Shown: piece by piece, positions 56,079-64,000 of the stretch
Layout of the letters: each line of letters starts with the position of its first letter
How positions within the stretch are numbered: the stretch's first letter is position 1
From: Butyrivibrio proteoclasticus P6B7
GTDB taxonomy: Bacteria > Bacillota > Clostridia > Lachnospirales > Lachnospiraceae
NCBI RefSeq assembly: GCF_000622085.1
Contig: NZ_JHWL01000011.1
Span: 82,934 to 146,933 of the forward strand
Direction: 5' to 3'
DNA length: 64,000 bases
Made by a program: the position numbers and the translations under genes
Notes under the pieces: generated by a model
Told to the model about the DNA's origin: nothing
Seen by the model: the letters and a program-made list of their open reading frames with translations, nothing else
Databases searched by the model: none

Positions 56079-56585
56079 TTAGAATCCTTCCATCCTGCGC
56101 TGGCGTCTTAACTCGCGTCTCTTAAGCGCCCCTTCCCATTCAGCCTTCTCATTCTCTGTGCGAACGTTAAGTCCGTAAGGAACCACTGCTGCTGTGCCGT
56201 CGTGGTCGATGCAGACCTCTGTAAGATAAGCTCTGTTAAGAACGTGTCTCATACCGGTTCTGACATCCTCAACATAAGTATCTACGCGAACTTCCATGGA
56301 AGTCCTTCCTACATAGGTGATCTTACCGATCATCACCAGCACATCCCCAAGAACCGCGCCCTGCTTGAACTGCATGTTGTCGATTGCTGCTGTAGCAATA
56401 GGATTGCCTGAATGTCTGATGGCTACTGTTCCAGCAACTTCATCTATCCATTCCATAAGGCGTCCGCCAAAGAGTCTGTTCTCTGCGTTGATGTCGTCGT
56501 ACTTAACAACTTTGGTCCATTCTGTGATGGAATCTTCAACGTTTTTGTTGGCGATCTGCTTATCTACGTGAAAAACTTTACCCAT
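56079..56585 (-). CDS. Acyl-CoA thioesterase (hotdog fold)
   Basis: A 168-residue hotdog protein: NRLFGGRLMEWIDEVAGTVA (about 39-58), with the Gly-Gly-x-Leu-Met-x-Trp-x-Asp block of YciA/ACOT-type acyl-CoA hydrolases, then VRVDTYVEDVRTGMRHVLNR. ATG at 56585 follows GGAGGTATGGGG; a longer frame to 56693 has no site. It precedes ptb-buk on the same strand, which suggests a role in acyl-CoA or butyryl-CoA turnover; the substrate is not known. The basic C-terminal tail (RRELRRQRRMEGF) is unusual. Confidence 0.86.
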   Translation of the reverse strand: MGKVFHVDKQIANKNVEDSITEWTKVVKYDDINAENRLFGGRLMEWIDEVAGTVAIRHSGNPIATAAIDNMQFKQGAVLGDVLVMIGKITYVGRTSMEVRVDTYVEDVRTGMRHVLNRAYLTEVCIDHDGTAAVVPYGLNVRTENEKAEWEGALKRRELRRQRRMEGF

Positions 56586-56745
56586 ACCCCATACCTCCAA
56601 AGAGATTTTTGTTACCTCTAATTTTACCTTAATTTCCCCGGCAGTGCCACACCAATAATTCTTTGTACCTTCCATGATTTTCTTAGAAACCATGGGATTG
56701 CACTATAGTTGTCTAATTGTTCTTCAGCCATGGCGCCAGGTGCCT

Positions 56746-58680
56746 TTATTCCATACTCCACTCATCAGAGACCAGGTTCCCCTCATAGTCCAGATAGTTA
56801 TAGAGAATCGTTCCATTCTCATCTTTTTTACTAACCTTGATAAGCTTCTTGTCTGCATCTCTTTCTACATACTTGTATTCCATATCAAAAACTGATCCAT
56901 CAAAATAAACAAAAGTCATGGAATAGCTTTCTGTGTCGAAGCAGATGGCAAAGGGCTTCTCCGCTCCGTCAGATGAATCAAATACTTTGACATTTTCGAA
57001 ATGCTTATTAGCAATATCATTACCCTGAACATCTATAAAAGCCCATCTGTTACCCTGATGCAGCTCACCCAGGAGGTATTTAATAGTTCCATCAGAATCT
57101 GCATAGGCGTAGTACTTACTATACAGTTCCGATTCAAATATGATATTGCCGCTGCCATCCATGGCTACCGTAGTATATTTATCAAGTTCTTTACCATCTT
57201 TTTTGATTCTTGTGAGCGTAATGATATCGCCGCATTCCACGTCCGGGTGCCCAAACTCTGCGTCACTGATCAGTTTTCCATTACCATCAACCACGGTATC
57301 GATTGCCCCATTATGTCTGTCTGCCACCATCAGGTGCGTTGAATCGCTTACCTCAATATCATCCCAGTCAACAAATCGATCAAACAGGAATTTGCCCTTC
57401 TCATTGATAACATTCCTGTATCCTGTAATTTTCTGGTCACATTCCAACAAAGAATAATCACTATTCGGCGATAAAAAAAAGCGTATTATCTGAGGCCTCA
57501 GAACTATGTTCCCATCTTTGTTTATAAGTCCAACTGCCCCTTCTACTTCAGAATAATAAAGAGCTACATCATTTTTGAAATAATAACCATCATAGGACAT
57601 TATCATTCTCTCATTCAAATCCCATCGAATATTACATGGAATACCTTTAGTTTCCTTATCTCTGGTAAATCCCAGTACCTTATTAAGCAACGCTGTTCTT
57701 ATGGATTTCTTGGCATACACACTCTTAGGAACACTGATCACAACATTTCCATCGAGATCAAAAAAGTGCCCATTGTAATCCCAAGCTATTCCTGATTCAT
57801 CAAAAACCAGATCACAGCCACGGATAGAAGACATCGCCTCTATAGCATTGCCTGTCTTTACATTGACCAGCCCCCATTTCTCCCTATAGAAACCAGACCA
57901 TTCAGGGAACCTGTTGCATTCAGTATATCTATAGAGATTCCCCTTCTCTTCATGAAGTTCTGCGTAATAAGAGCTAACATGAACTTCATCTGTAACCGCT
58001 ATATCATACCTGCCATATGGTCTGTATAACCATGTGAAAAGAGCTATCATTAAAACAGCTACGCAGATCAGACCGATTCGAACAAATATGTTGACGGGTC
58101 TATTTGTAAGTTTTTCAATCAAGTTCTGCTGCCCATCTCTGGTTAAGCTTAAGGCGTTAGCTCTTTTAACCATTAAGAATGCAAGCACCACTCTTAATAT
58201 CAGCAATCCATAGACACAATAAAGAAATCCATAGACAAAAACAAACAGAATAGAACAAGCGATAATCAAAACATTTGTCAATCTCCAAAAGAGTTTGAGG
58301 CGCTTGTCTGCTGCCAGATAGCAAAACAGACAATAGTCCATGAACATCTTAACCGCAAATGCTATGCAAAATAACGCAAGTGCAACCCCCTTTACCTGAG
58401 TCTCTGTACAGGTAATAAATAACTCAGCAGCGTCGCACAGGATAATACCGTGCATTATTCTACTTATAACCTTGCTTCCATCCTTGGCATTTGCCTTGAC
58501 AGCTATACATGTAAGCACGCAGATCATAAGTTTAATAGCATAAAAGACTATATCTGCCTCTATTCCCAGAAACCCCAGATAATAATTAATTATGTGAATG
58601 AATCCGTTGAGGCTTGTAAAAACAATGTATATGCATATAGTCTCTTTTATCGATATATGTTTTCCAATTCGAGATAACAA
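56746..58680 (-). CDS. WG-repeat membrane protein
   Basis: About 644 residues. The N-terminal 230 hold several hydrophobic segments; the rest is made of WG/KWG-type repeats (EKWGLVNVKTGNAIE, EGAVGLINKDGNIVLRP, NRWAFIDVQGNDIA). Such proteins are common in Lachnospiraceae and their function is unknown. The start is uncertain: the frame begins at TTG (58680), has no ribosome-binding site, and overlaps the preceding fragment by 34 bases. The 3' end overlaps a GGCGCCAGGTGCC word similar to the REP-like element at 59207. Contains two AAAAGAGCT words (58037, 58159). Confidence 0.72.
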   Translation of the reverse strand: MLSRIGKHISIKETICIYIVFTSLNGFIHIINYYLGFLGIEADIVFYAIKLMICVLTCIAVKANAKDGSKVISRIMHGIILCDAAELFITCTETQVKGVALALFCIAFAVKMFMDYCLFCYLAADKRLKLFWRLTNVLIIACSILFVFVYGFLYCVYGLLILRVVLAFLMVKRANALSLTRDGQQNLIEKLTNRPVNIFVRIGLICVAVLMIALFTWLYRPYGRYDIAVTDEVHVSSYYAELHEEKGNLYRYTECNRFPEWSGFYREKWGLVNVKTGNAIEAMSSIRGCDLVFDESGIAWDYNGHFFDLDGNVVISVPKSVYAKKSIRTALLNKVLGFTRDKETKGIPCNIRWDLNERMIMSYDGYYFKNDVALYYSEVEGAVGLINKDGNIVLRPQIIRFFLSPNSDYSLLECDQKITGYRNVINEKGKFLFDRFVDWDDIEVSDSTHLMVADRHNGAIDTVVDGNGKLISDAEFGHPDVECGDIITLTRIKKDGKELDKYTTVAMDGSGNIIFESELYSKYYAYADSDGTIKYLLGELHQGNRWAFIDVQGNDIANKHFENVKVFDSSDGAEKPFAICFDTESYSMTFVYFDGSVFDMEYKYVERDADKKLIKVSKKDENGTILYNYLDYEGNLVSDEWSME

Positions 58681-59156
58681 TGCACATCACACAAACATGC
58701 CATTCCTTTATTATTCCATTCTTGTACCATTCTTATAACATCATAATCATACAATCCCACTTTCTGAGCTCCACTATTGAAAGAATAAAAATCAAGTATT
58801 TTCATAACATCTTGAGCCTTTTCCATTCTTTTCTTGTAATCATCGAACGTTACTATAAATTTAGAAATCGCTGATATTACAGAACTAGTTCCGCTAGCAA
58901 GATTGTTCAGCCCCTCATTCCCCGGAAACTTCTTTTTGATTGCCTCTTTTGTAAGATTTGCACCATTACCAGCCTTGGAGCTATCAAATACATAATCCGC
59001 CCCAACATTTAATACACTTTTTAAAAATGGACTTGAAATGCCAACTATATCAATGACAGTATCAATCATTATCCTTTTTTCTTTCTTTTCAAGCTCAGCT
59101 TGTATCTGCGCCTTAATTTTTCTTAATTCTGCGTTAGCACCTCGCTGACCTGACAA
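58647..59156 (-). pseudogene. Orphan fragment, probably the displaced end of an Rhs/polymorphic toxin gene
   Basis: The 169-codon frame has no ATG and no ribosome-binding site; only a TTG at 59156 is available. The translated N-terminus (RGANAELRKIKAQIQAELEK) looks like the middle of a toxin-tail gene rather than a start. A hydrophobic-amphipathic stretch (VISAISKFIVTF) and a C-terminus with several cysteines follow. It lies just downstream of the REP-like element and the candidate immunity gene. It could be an orphan toxin tip left by past tail exchange, but I recognise no toxin family, and an expressed small protein is not excluded. Confidence 0.45.
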
Positions 59157-59206
59157 AATTTCAGAAAAAACATTAAAAGTGTCGGCCTTATATTTATGAA
59201 AACATT

Positions 59207-59270
59207 GGTGCCAGGTACCTTTAAGACCGATTTAAATCCCTTTAACAAACTCTTAAAAGTACCTGGCACC
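59207..59270. repeat. REP-like inverted repeat with GGTGCCAGGTAC core
   Basis: The arm at 59207-59225 and the inverted arm at 59252-59270 match at 18 of 19 positions. The core GGTGCCAGGTACC resembles widespread REP/RAYT-type palindromes. A related word GGCGCCAGGTGCC occurs at about 56732. No transposase gene is nearby. Confidence 0.6.
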
Positions 59271-59303
59271 TAGCTCAGTTTTTTCATTGTTTTCCTTTCA
59301 AAA

Positions 59304-59810
59304 TCATTCACTCACCAAAGTAAGAATCTCTTGTAAATCCTCTAAGCTAAGCTCCGTATAATCGCACTTGTAGCCATTATTTTCCAAATACGAATTTATC
59401 TTGCTGGTAAAATCTAATACATCTTCACTTCCACCCTCGCAAAACCATCGAATGTATAGTGCAATGTCTTCAGGCTGTGAATAGATTCTTAAATTACCCT
59501 CATCATCATATTCACAACTTAAATATTCCTGAATATCCTTTACACCTAGTGCATTATTAGGTTTAGCTTTGGAAAACACATATAAACATATCTCCAGTCT
59601 TGATATATCTAGCTCATCACTGCCGTGATAATGAATGCTCTCGCTATAACTGTCTCTACTAATACCAAATGCTGTATTCTGCATATTATACAGCCTTTGC
59701 AGGTCATATTCTTTTTCCGCTTTATCTTTTTGAACATTTCTAATAAACATACAAGAAATACTTAAAACAATTAAGGTAACTATCGCCCCCCCAAAAATCT
59801 TTTTTTTCAT
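59304..59810 (-). CDS. Signal-anchored protein, candidate immunity protein of the Rhs gene
   Basis: A 168-residue protein with an N-terminal hydrophobic anchor (FGGAIVTLIVLSISCMFI, residues 5-22) and an acidic, helical soluble part, probably outside the membrane. Its ATG overlaps the stop of the Rhs gene by 4 bases (ATGA), the usual place for an immunity gene. I recognise no known immunity family, so the role is inferred from context alone. Composition is AT-rich like the Rhs tail. Confidence 0.6.
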   Translation of the reverse strand: MKKKIFGGAIVTLIVLSISCMFIRNVQKDKAEKEYDLQRLYNMQNTAFGISRDSYSESIHYHGSDELDISRLEICLYVFSKAKPNNALGVKDIQEYLSCEYDDEGNLRIYSQPEDIALYIRWFCEGGSEDVLDFTSKINSYLENNGYKCDYTELSLEDLQEILTLVSE

Positions 59811-62800
59811 GAATCTTTTTCCTCCAACAGTTCCTGGAATTCTTTAAAACTCATTCTTTTTAGTTCATCTCTGCTAACACCTAATTTCTCGCTTAACTTT
59901 TGCAAATATGACTCTGCATTATCTGAACCACCTTGTTCAACATACCACACTTTATAATTTTTAAATACTTCACTATCTTCCATAAAAGCTTTTTTAATAT
60001 CATCAACTGTCATTTTGGGGCTAATACACTTGGCACTATTATATGCTTCAACAGCAATATACAACATAACATCATTAAACTGGGATTCAGCAACAGCCAC
60101 ATAATCCACACCTAATCCGGTAATATGCACAACATTTCCTGTAATAAACATGCATTGTACAGTATTACTATAATCAATAATCTTTATCGTTCCTGAAGCA
60201 ACAACATTATTTTGGTATATTTTTATAGATTCAGCAACAACTTTAGCTTGTGAAACTGCAACGTCAAGGTATTTACAACATGAACTTACAACTTGATCAA
60301 TAATATAACTATCCACTGGCTCAAAAATATTTCCAATAAGCGTTGCTACATTGGAACTTGCTTCATAGCCCAAATATGTACTTGTAGACATTCCATTAAC
60401 AGAAGTTGGATATACAACAAACTTGCAACTATTATATATATCTGTGCAATCATTTGAATCTGGCCAATATGCTACTTCAACAGAATAAATCCTTCTCCCC
60501 TTGCTATCTAGCGTATATGTCATTGTAACTATATGTTCTTGTTGATTCCCTAACTCTAACATTGCATTTGCAATAAGTTTGACAGCTACCGCTCTCGAGC
60601 TATTATATTCATCTCTTATGCCAAGCTCTTCCCAAGCCTTTGCTGTAAGTAGGTATCTGTCTGCTAAAACTTTTAGTTTATCACTTACTTCATATATTTC
60701 GATTGATGTTAATGGTACATCGCATACAACATATTCAGACATACTGATTAACTTCTCAATTTCAGAATCATCCATACCCATCATAGCCAATGCCAATACA
60801 TCGTACTCAACCGAATCATCATCCACTCCCTCTAATTTATACCAACTTTCAATGACATCCCAATTCAATTCTCCGTCTTTATAAAAATATTTTTGAGCCA
60901 ATTCATATGTAGTAGCATAAGCCACCTGCTGATTTTTAATTTCTTGCCCTAGTCCCCACTTACTATCAACATTCAGAATTAACTTATATCCCGCACCAAG
61001 TTCGGATATTTTTAGAGAATAAGTTGGAGTCCAACTTATTCCATCAAAAGATGAAACTCGTCCATTATCATCTATAAAATTCCCCCAATCATCCATAAGA
61101 CCATATAGCAGACTATCACGTCCTGCTTTGCCTTTACAATAATTCAGAAATTCGACATCATACATTAGCGTTTTTGAACCGTCTTTTTCTTCTATATAAA
61201 ATCCAATATTGATTAATTCATTAATTAGAGCCAAAGCCTGCGCATCATTTGATGGATCATCATCACACAACGCCTCGGTTGCCTCTACAAGCTTTGTTGC
61301 ATAATAATCATAGTTAGCTGGGTCAAGTCTACTATGTCCGTACTTATCTACAGAAGTATTATCAACAGAGCCATTTGCGTAGTTTCCTTGTCCTGAGCCA
61401 TCTGTAGACTGAGTACCTGATCCATAACCTGATCCAGTTGCTGCATCTGGTATAGATTCTCCAGTTGATCCATCTGACTGCTCTAAGTTAGTATTAGAAC
61501 TAGTTGGATATAAACCATTTCTATCTACATAGTCTTCAGGATCGTTGAAGCAGTAGATATAATGGTTTATTGAATCCGGAGTATATAGTAATCCTCTGAC
61601 TTTATCCTCTCCTATAAATCTACCTGTTTCTGGAACATAACTTCTTGCCTGCGCAAAGCAGAGGCCATTTTCCTCTTCTCTATAGCCAGTAAATGTAAAT
61701 GGCTGGATGAGGCTGTCAAGAACTGCCTTCTTTCCCGTACTCACATCAAGTCTGCTACCAAATACATCGTAGGCGTAAGCATCTGATGAAAGACCTTCTG
61801 CATCTGTGAGGTACATGGTACTTCCAAGTTCATCAAGGAGATAGAATGCGTTTGTGCTCTCATTCTCCATGCTTACTACCTTGTCATCATATGTGAACAT
61901 AGATGTCTTGCCGTTTACAGACTGAGCAAGAAGGTTGTTGTGATCCATTGTGATGTCTGTAAGGTATGAAATTTCACTATTTGCGGACTTCTTATTTACT
62001 CTCTGTCCAAGGTAGTTATAGTCATAGGAAATAGACTGGTCCTTTGAAGGATCAGCATTTAACTTCGCTTTTTCAAGAAGGTTTCTTGAACTATATGTAT
62101 ACTCTCTATCTAAGACATCGTTCTTATACTCAGCCACAAGATTTCCTCGGTTGTCATAAGAGTATGTTGTGATAACTGGTGTAGGATCTACACCGTTATT
62201 GTCACTCTTAGAAATGAGCCTGTCCTGAACATCGTATGAATAGAAGGTCTTTGCATTGTTCTCGAACTTACTTATTCTGTTACCGAAAGCATCATATACG
62301 TATGAAGAGAGAGTCTCTCCTTCTCTTGATACGCCTTCGAGACGACCCACTTCATCATAGCTGTAAGCGTAGATACCGCTTAAGTTATCAAGACCACGTC
62401 TGTATTTCTCGATGGCTGTTCTGTTGCCTTTTTCGTTATAGGTATAATCAAATCTATCCAGAACACCTTCTCTGTCAGTATTTATGAGTGTCTTTAACAA
62501 ACCTCCCTGATAGTAATCGTAGGAAGTGGTTGTTCCATTAGGGAATGCCTTCTTTATAAGTCTTGCATTTGAATCGTAGTAATACTTAACAGATCCAGTT
62601 GTGGCATTAAGGTCACTAAGTTCCACAAGCTTTCTGAAAGCATCATACTTGTACTCAAGTCTCTTTCCGTCTGGATAGATGATGGCTGTCTTAACATCGT
62701 CAGGACCATACTCATAGCCAACGCTCTGTCCATCTGGAGTTGTAACCTGTGTAGTTCTACCTACAGCATCTGAATCAATCTTAGTGATTCCAAGATGGTC

Positions 62801-64000
62801 TTCGACTTCCTTAAGGATGTTAAGGGCATTGTAGCTGTATTTGATTTGTTCACCGTTAGAATACTTGATACCAGTAATGTTGCCGTTGTTGTCTCTTGTG
62901 TAGATAGTTTCGTTACCATCACGGTCTGTCTCAGCGCAGAGTTCACCCTTTCTGTCATACTTATAGACATCTTTGTTTCCAAGGGCATCTGTTACGCTGA
63001 TAACTTTACCAGAGAGGTCATGTGTGTAGATTGTTACATGGCCTTTTCTGTCAACCTGAGGATATGCATGGTTATCATTTTCTCTCTGCTCAGCAATAGC
63101 TGAATCCACTGAGATTTGGTTATCATCTGTCTCTTCACAGATAGAATTCATAAGACCGATACTTAACTCTTCTTCTGCTTTAGCAGAGTCTGGTTCAAAA
63201 ACTCTACTTTCTGTATTCACAAGTTTCTCTGAGTTTACAAGACTTGCCTTTTCATCATCTACATCATCCTTGATACCATCAAATCTCTCAACCCTGCAAA
63301 GAAGATCAAGTTCGTTGTATGTATATCTGCTCTCGTTTCCAAGAGCATCGATGACACTCTTAAGCTTTCCAGTTCCTGTGTAAGCGTATCTTGTAACAGC
63401 TTCACAGTCTTTCTTAGCGATAACTCTTCCCATTGGATCATAGGAATATTCAATGATTCTGCCATTTGAAGCAGTAGTCTTAACTACCCTTCCAACCTTG
63501 TCGTACTCATAGTTAAGAGTAAAGCCATCTCTTTCTACCTGAGTAGCCATTCTTCCAAGGTCATCGTAGGTGTACTCATTTATTGTTATCTCAACATCCT
63601 CATCAGCCTTTGCTCTCTGGGTAACCTTAATAAGCAGGTTATTATCGTAGTGGTTCTCAGTGATAATACCTGATGCATCTGTTGTGGTCTTAAGATTTCC
63701 ATTCTTATCAAAGGTATAAGATGTTTCTCTGCCAACAGGGTCTGTTGTCTTAATGAGTCTGTTAAGACCATCGTATTCGTTTATAGTCTTTCCGCCAAGA
63801 GCGTCTGTCTTGCAGATAAGGTTATCGTTCTTATCATACTTGTATGTTGTTACATTGCCTTCGCCGTCTGTCTCAGTCTTTACGCGGTTCTTACCATCGT
63901 AAGTGTATGTCTTATTTACAGAAATAACTTCAAACATGTCTTCCGCAGAACTTACAACATGGCCCTCTGTAAGGACATTTCCCATCTTGTCATGAGTATA
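59807..64000 (-). CDS. Rhs/YD-repeat protein with a long unknown C-terminal tail, N-terminus outside the window
   Basis: The frame is open through the right edge (upstream codons read YTHDKMGNVL), so the gene starts outside. About 1,390 residues are visible. Counting from 63985, residues 1-750 hold many YD repeats (YKYDKNDNL, YEYDKVGRV, YTYDDLGRM) interrupted by an acidic insert near 225-300. The Rhs core ends with the usual signature ETGRFIGEDKVRG and HYIYCFNDPEDYVDRNG (about 785-825). A Gly/Ser linker follows, then a variable tail of about 560 residues, much longer than common Rhs toxin tips. The tail is visibly more AT-rich than the core. I recognise no toxin motif. Probable contact-dependent toxin or surface shell protein. 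Confidence 0.88.
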   Translation of the reverse strand, partial: YTHDKMGNVLTEGHVVSSAEDMFEVISVNKTYTYDGKNRVKTETDGEGNVTTYKYDKNDNLICKTDALGGKTINEYDGLNRLIKTTDPVGRETSYTFDKNGNLKTTTDASGIITENHYDNNLLIKVTQRAKADEDVEITINEYTYDDLGRMATQVERDGFTLNYEYDKVGRVVKTTASNGRIIEYSYDPMGRVIAKKDCEAVTRYAYTGTGKLKSVIDALGNESRYTYNELDLLCRVERFDGIKDDVDDEKASLVNSEKLVNTESRVFEPDSAKAEEELSIGLMNSICEETDDNQISVDSAIAEQRENDNHAYPQVDRKGHVTIYTHDLSGKVISVTDALGNKDVYKYDRKGELCAETDRDGNETIYTRDNNGNITGIKYSNGEQIKYSYNALNILKEVEDHLGITKIDSDAVGRTTQVTTPDGQSVGYEYGPDDVKTAIIYPDGKRLEYKYDAFRKLVELSDLNATTGSVKYYYDSNARLIKKAFPNGTTTSYDYYQGGLLKTLINTDREGVLDRFDYTYNEKGNRTAIEKYRRGLDNLSGIYAYSYDEVGRLEGVSREGETLSSYVYDAFGNRISKFENNAKTFYSYDVQDRLISKSDNNGVDPTPVITTYSYDNRGNLVAEYKNDVLDREYTYSSRNLLEKAKLNADPSKDQSISYDYNYLGQRVNKKSANSEISYLTDITMDHNNLLAQSVNGKTSMFTYDDKVVSMENESTNAFYLLDELGSTMYLTDAEGLSSDAYAYDVFGSRLDVSTGKKAVLDSLIQPFTFTGYREEENGLCFAQARSYVPETGRFIGEDKVRGLLYTPDSINHYIYCFNDPEDYVDRNGLYPTSSNTNLEQSDGSTGESIPDAATGSGYGSGTQSTDGSGQGNYANGSVDNTSVDKYGHSRLDPANYDYYATKLVEATEALCDDDPSNDAQALALINELINIGFYIEEKDGSKTLMYDVEFLNYCKGKAGRDSLLYGLMDDWGNFIDDNGRVSSFDGISWTPTYSLKISELGAGYKLILNVDSKWGLGQEIKNQQVAYATTYELAQKYFYKDGELNWDVIESWYKLEGVDDDSVEYDVLALAMMGMDDSEIEKLISMSEYVVCDVPLTSIEIYEVSDKLKVLADRYLLTAKAWEELGIRDEYNSSRAVAVKLIANAMLELGNQQEHIVTMTYTLDSKGRRIYSVEVAYWPDSNDCTDIYNSCKFVVYPTSVNGMSTSTYLGYEASSNVATLIGNIFEPVDSYIIDQVVSSCCKYLDVAVSQAKVVAESIKIYQNNVVASGTIKIIDYSNTVQCMFITGNVVHITGLGVDYVAVAESQFNDVMLYIAVEAYNSAKCISPKMTVDDIKKAFMEDSEVFKNYKVWYVEQGGSDNAESYLQKLSEKLGVSRDELKRMSFKEFQELLEEKDS

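Noticed and set aside
56585..56693. Longer start of the thioesterase gene
   Set aside because: The upstream part has no ribosome-binding site, while the inner ATG has GGAGG at good distance and a typical hotdog N-terminus.
62000..63900. CRISPR or tandem DNA repeat
   Set aside because: The periodicity is that of YD protein repeats; the DNA units are diverged and spacers are coding.
63985..63987. Start codon of the Rhs gene at the first visible Met
   Set aside because: The frame continues in YD-repeat sequence to the window edge, so the true start lies outside.

Overview
The window looks like a chromosomal segment of a low-to-moderate GC Firmicute of the Lachnospiraceae, most likely Butyrivibrio or a close relative. 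The reasons are the Firmicute-type ribosomal and RNA polymerase operons, the ptb-buk butyrate pair, strong AGGAGG ribosome-binding sites, a sigma-D-type flagellar promoter and lipoproteins with Gram-positive-style anchors. The genus is an inference; there is no rRNA gene in the window. No tRNA, rRNA, CRISPR array or recognisable insertion sequence was seen.

Layout. 1-4149 (-): the start of the S10 operon (rpsJ-rplC-rplD-rplW-rplB-rpsS-rplV-rpsC, the last cut by the window edge), with a consensus promoter and a structured leader at 4150-4462. 4729-13116: accessory block (methyltransferase, small alarmone synthetase, BTAD regulator, cysteine-rich small protein, NifX-SlyD fusion, GH31 glycosidase, DUF4867 protein, coiled-coil protein with a flagellar-type promoter). 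13420-26508 (-): rplL, rpoB, rpoC, rpsL, rpsG, fusA, tuf as several transcription units, each with its own near-consensus promoter. 26595-32376 (-): rpmG, secE, nusG, rplK, rplA, then capA and an MFS transporter inserted before rplJ, which has its own promoter and L10-type leader. 32852-45496: a FliD-like protein (+), UDP-galactopyranose mutase, an XRE regulator, a zinc-ribbon protein, a nucleotide-sugar and glycosyltransferase operon (rfbG-rfbH-SDR-GT, -), then a divergent GT2, lipoprotein and diguanylate cyclase set (+). 45531-49262 (-): secA-prfB. 49363-53771: Lgt-like fragment, dtd, a lipoprotein (+), and an ECF sigma/anti-sigma/membrane-protein operon (-). 53925-56585 (-): butyrate kinase, phosphate butyryltransferase, acyl-CoA thioesterase. 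56746-64000 (-): a polymorphic-toxin-like Rhs locus (partial Rhs gene, overlapping candidate immunity gene, REP-like element, orphan fragment) ending in a WG-repeat membrane protein.

How it works together. Most of the window is core information processing (transcription, translation, secretion) on the minus strand. Ribosomal proteins show recognisable autoregulatory leaders (S10 operon, L10, L1). The sugar genes point to a CDP-linked deoxysugar and galactofuranose for a cell-surface polysaccharide. The strongest unexplained signal is a 9-base word, AAAAGAGCT, seen by eye 24 times in both orientations where about half a copy is expected by chance. It lies in many unrelated genes, in all three codon phases, and as an inverted pair that forms a transcription terminator. 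It is missing from the conserved translation and RNA polymerase genes and from the Rhs locus.
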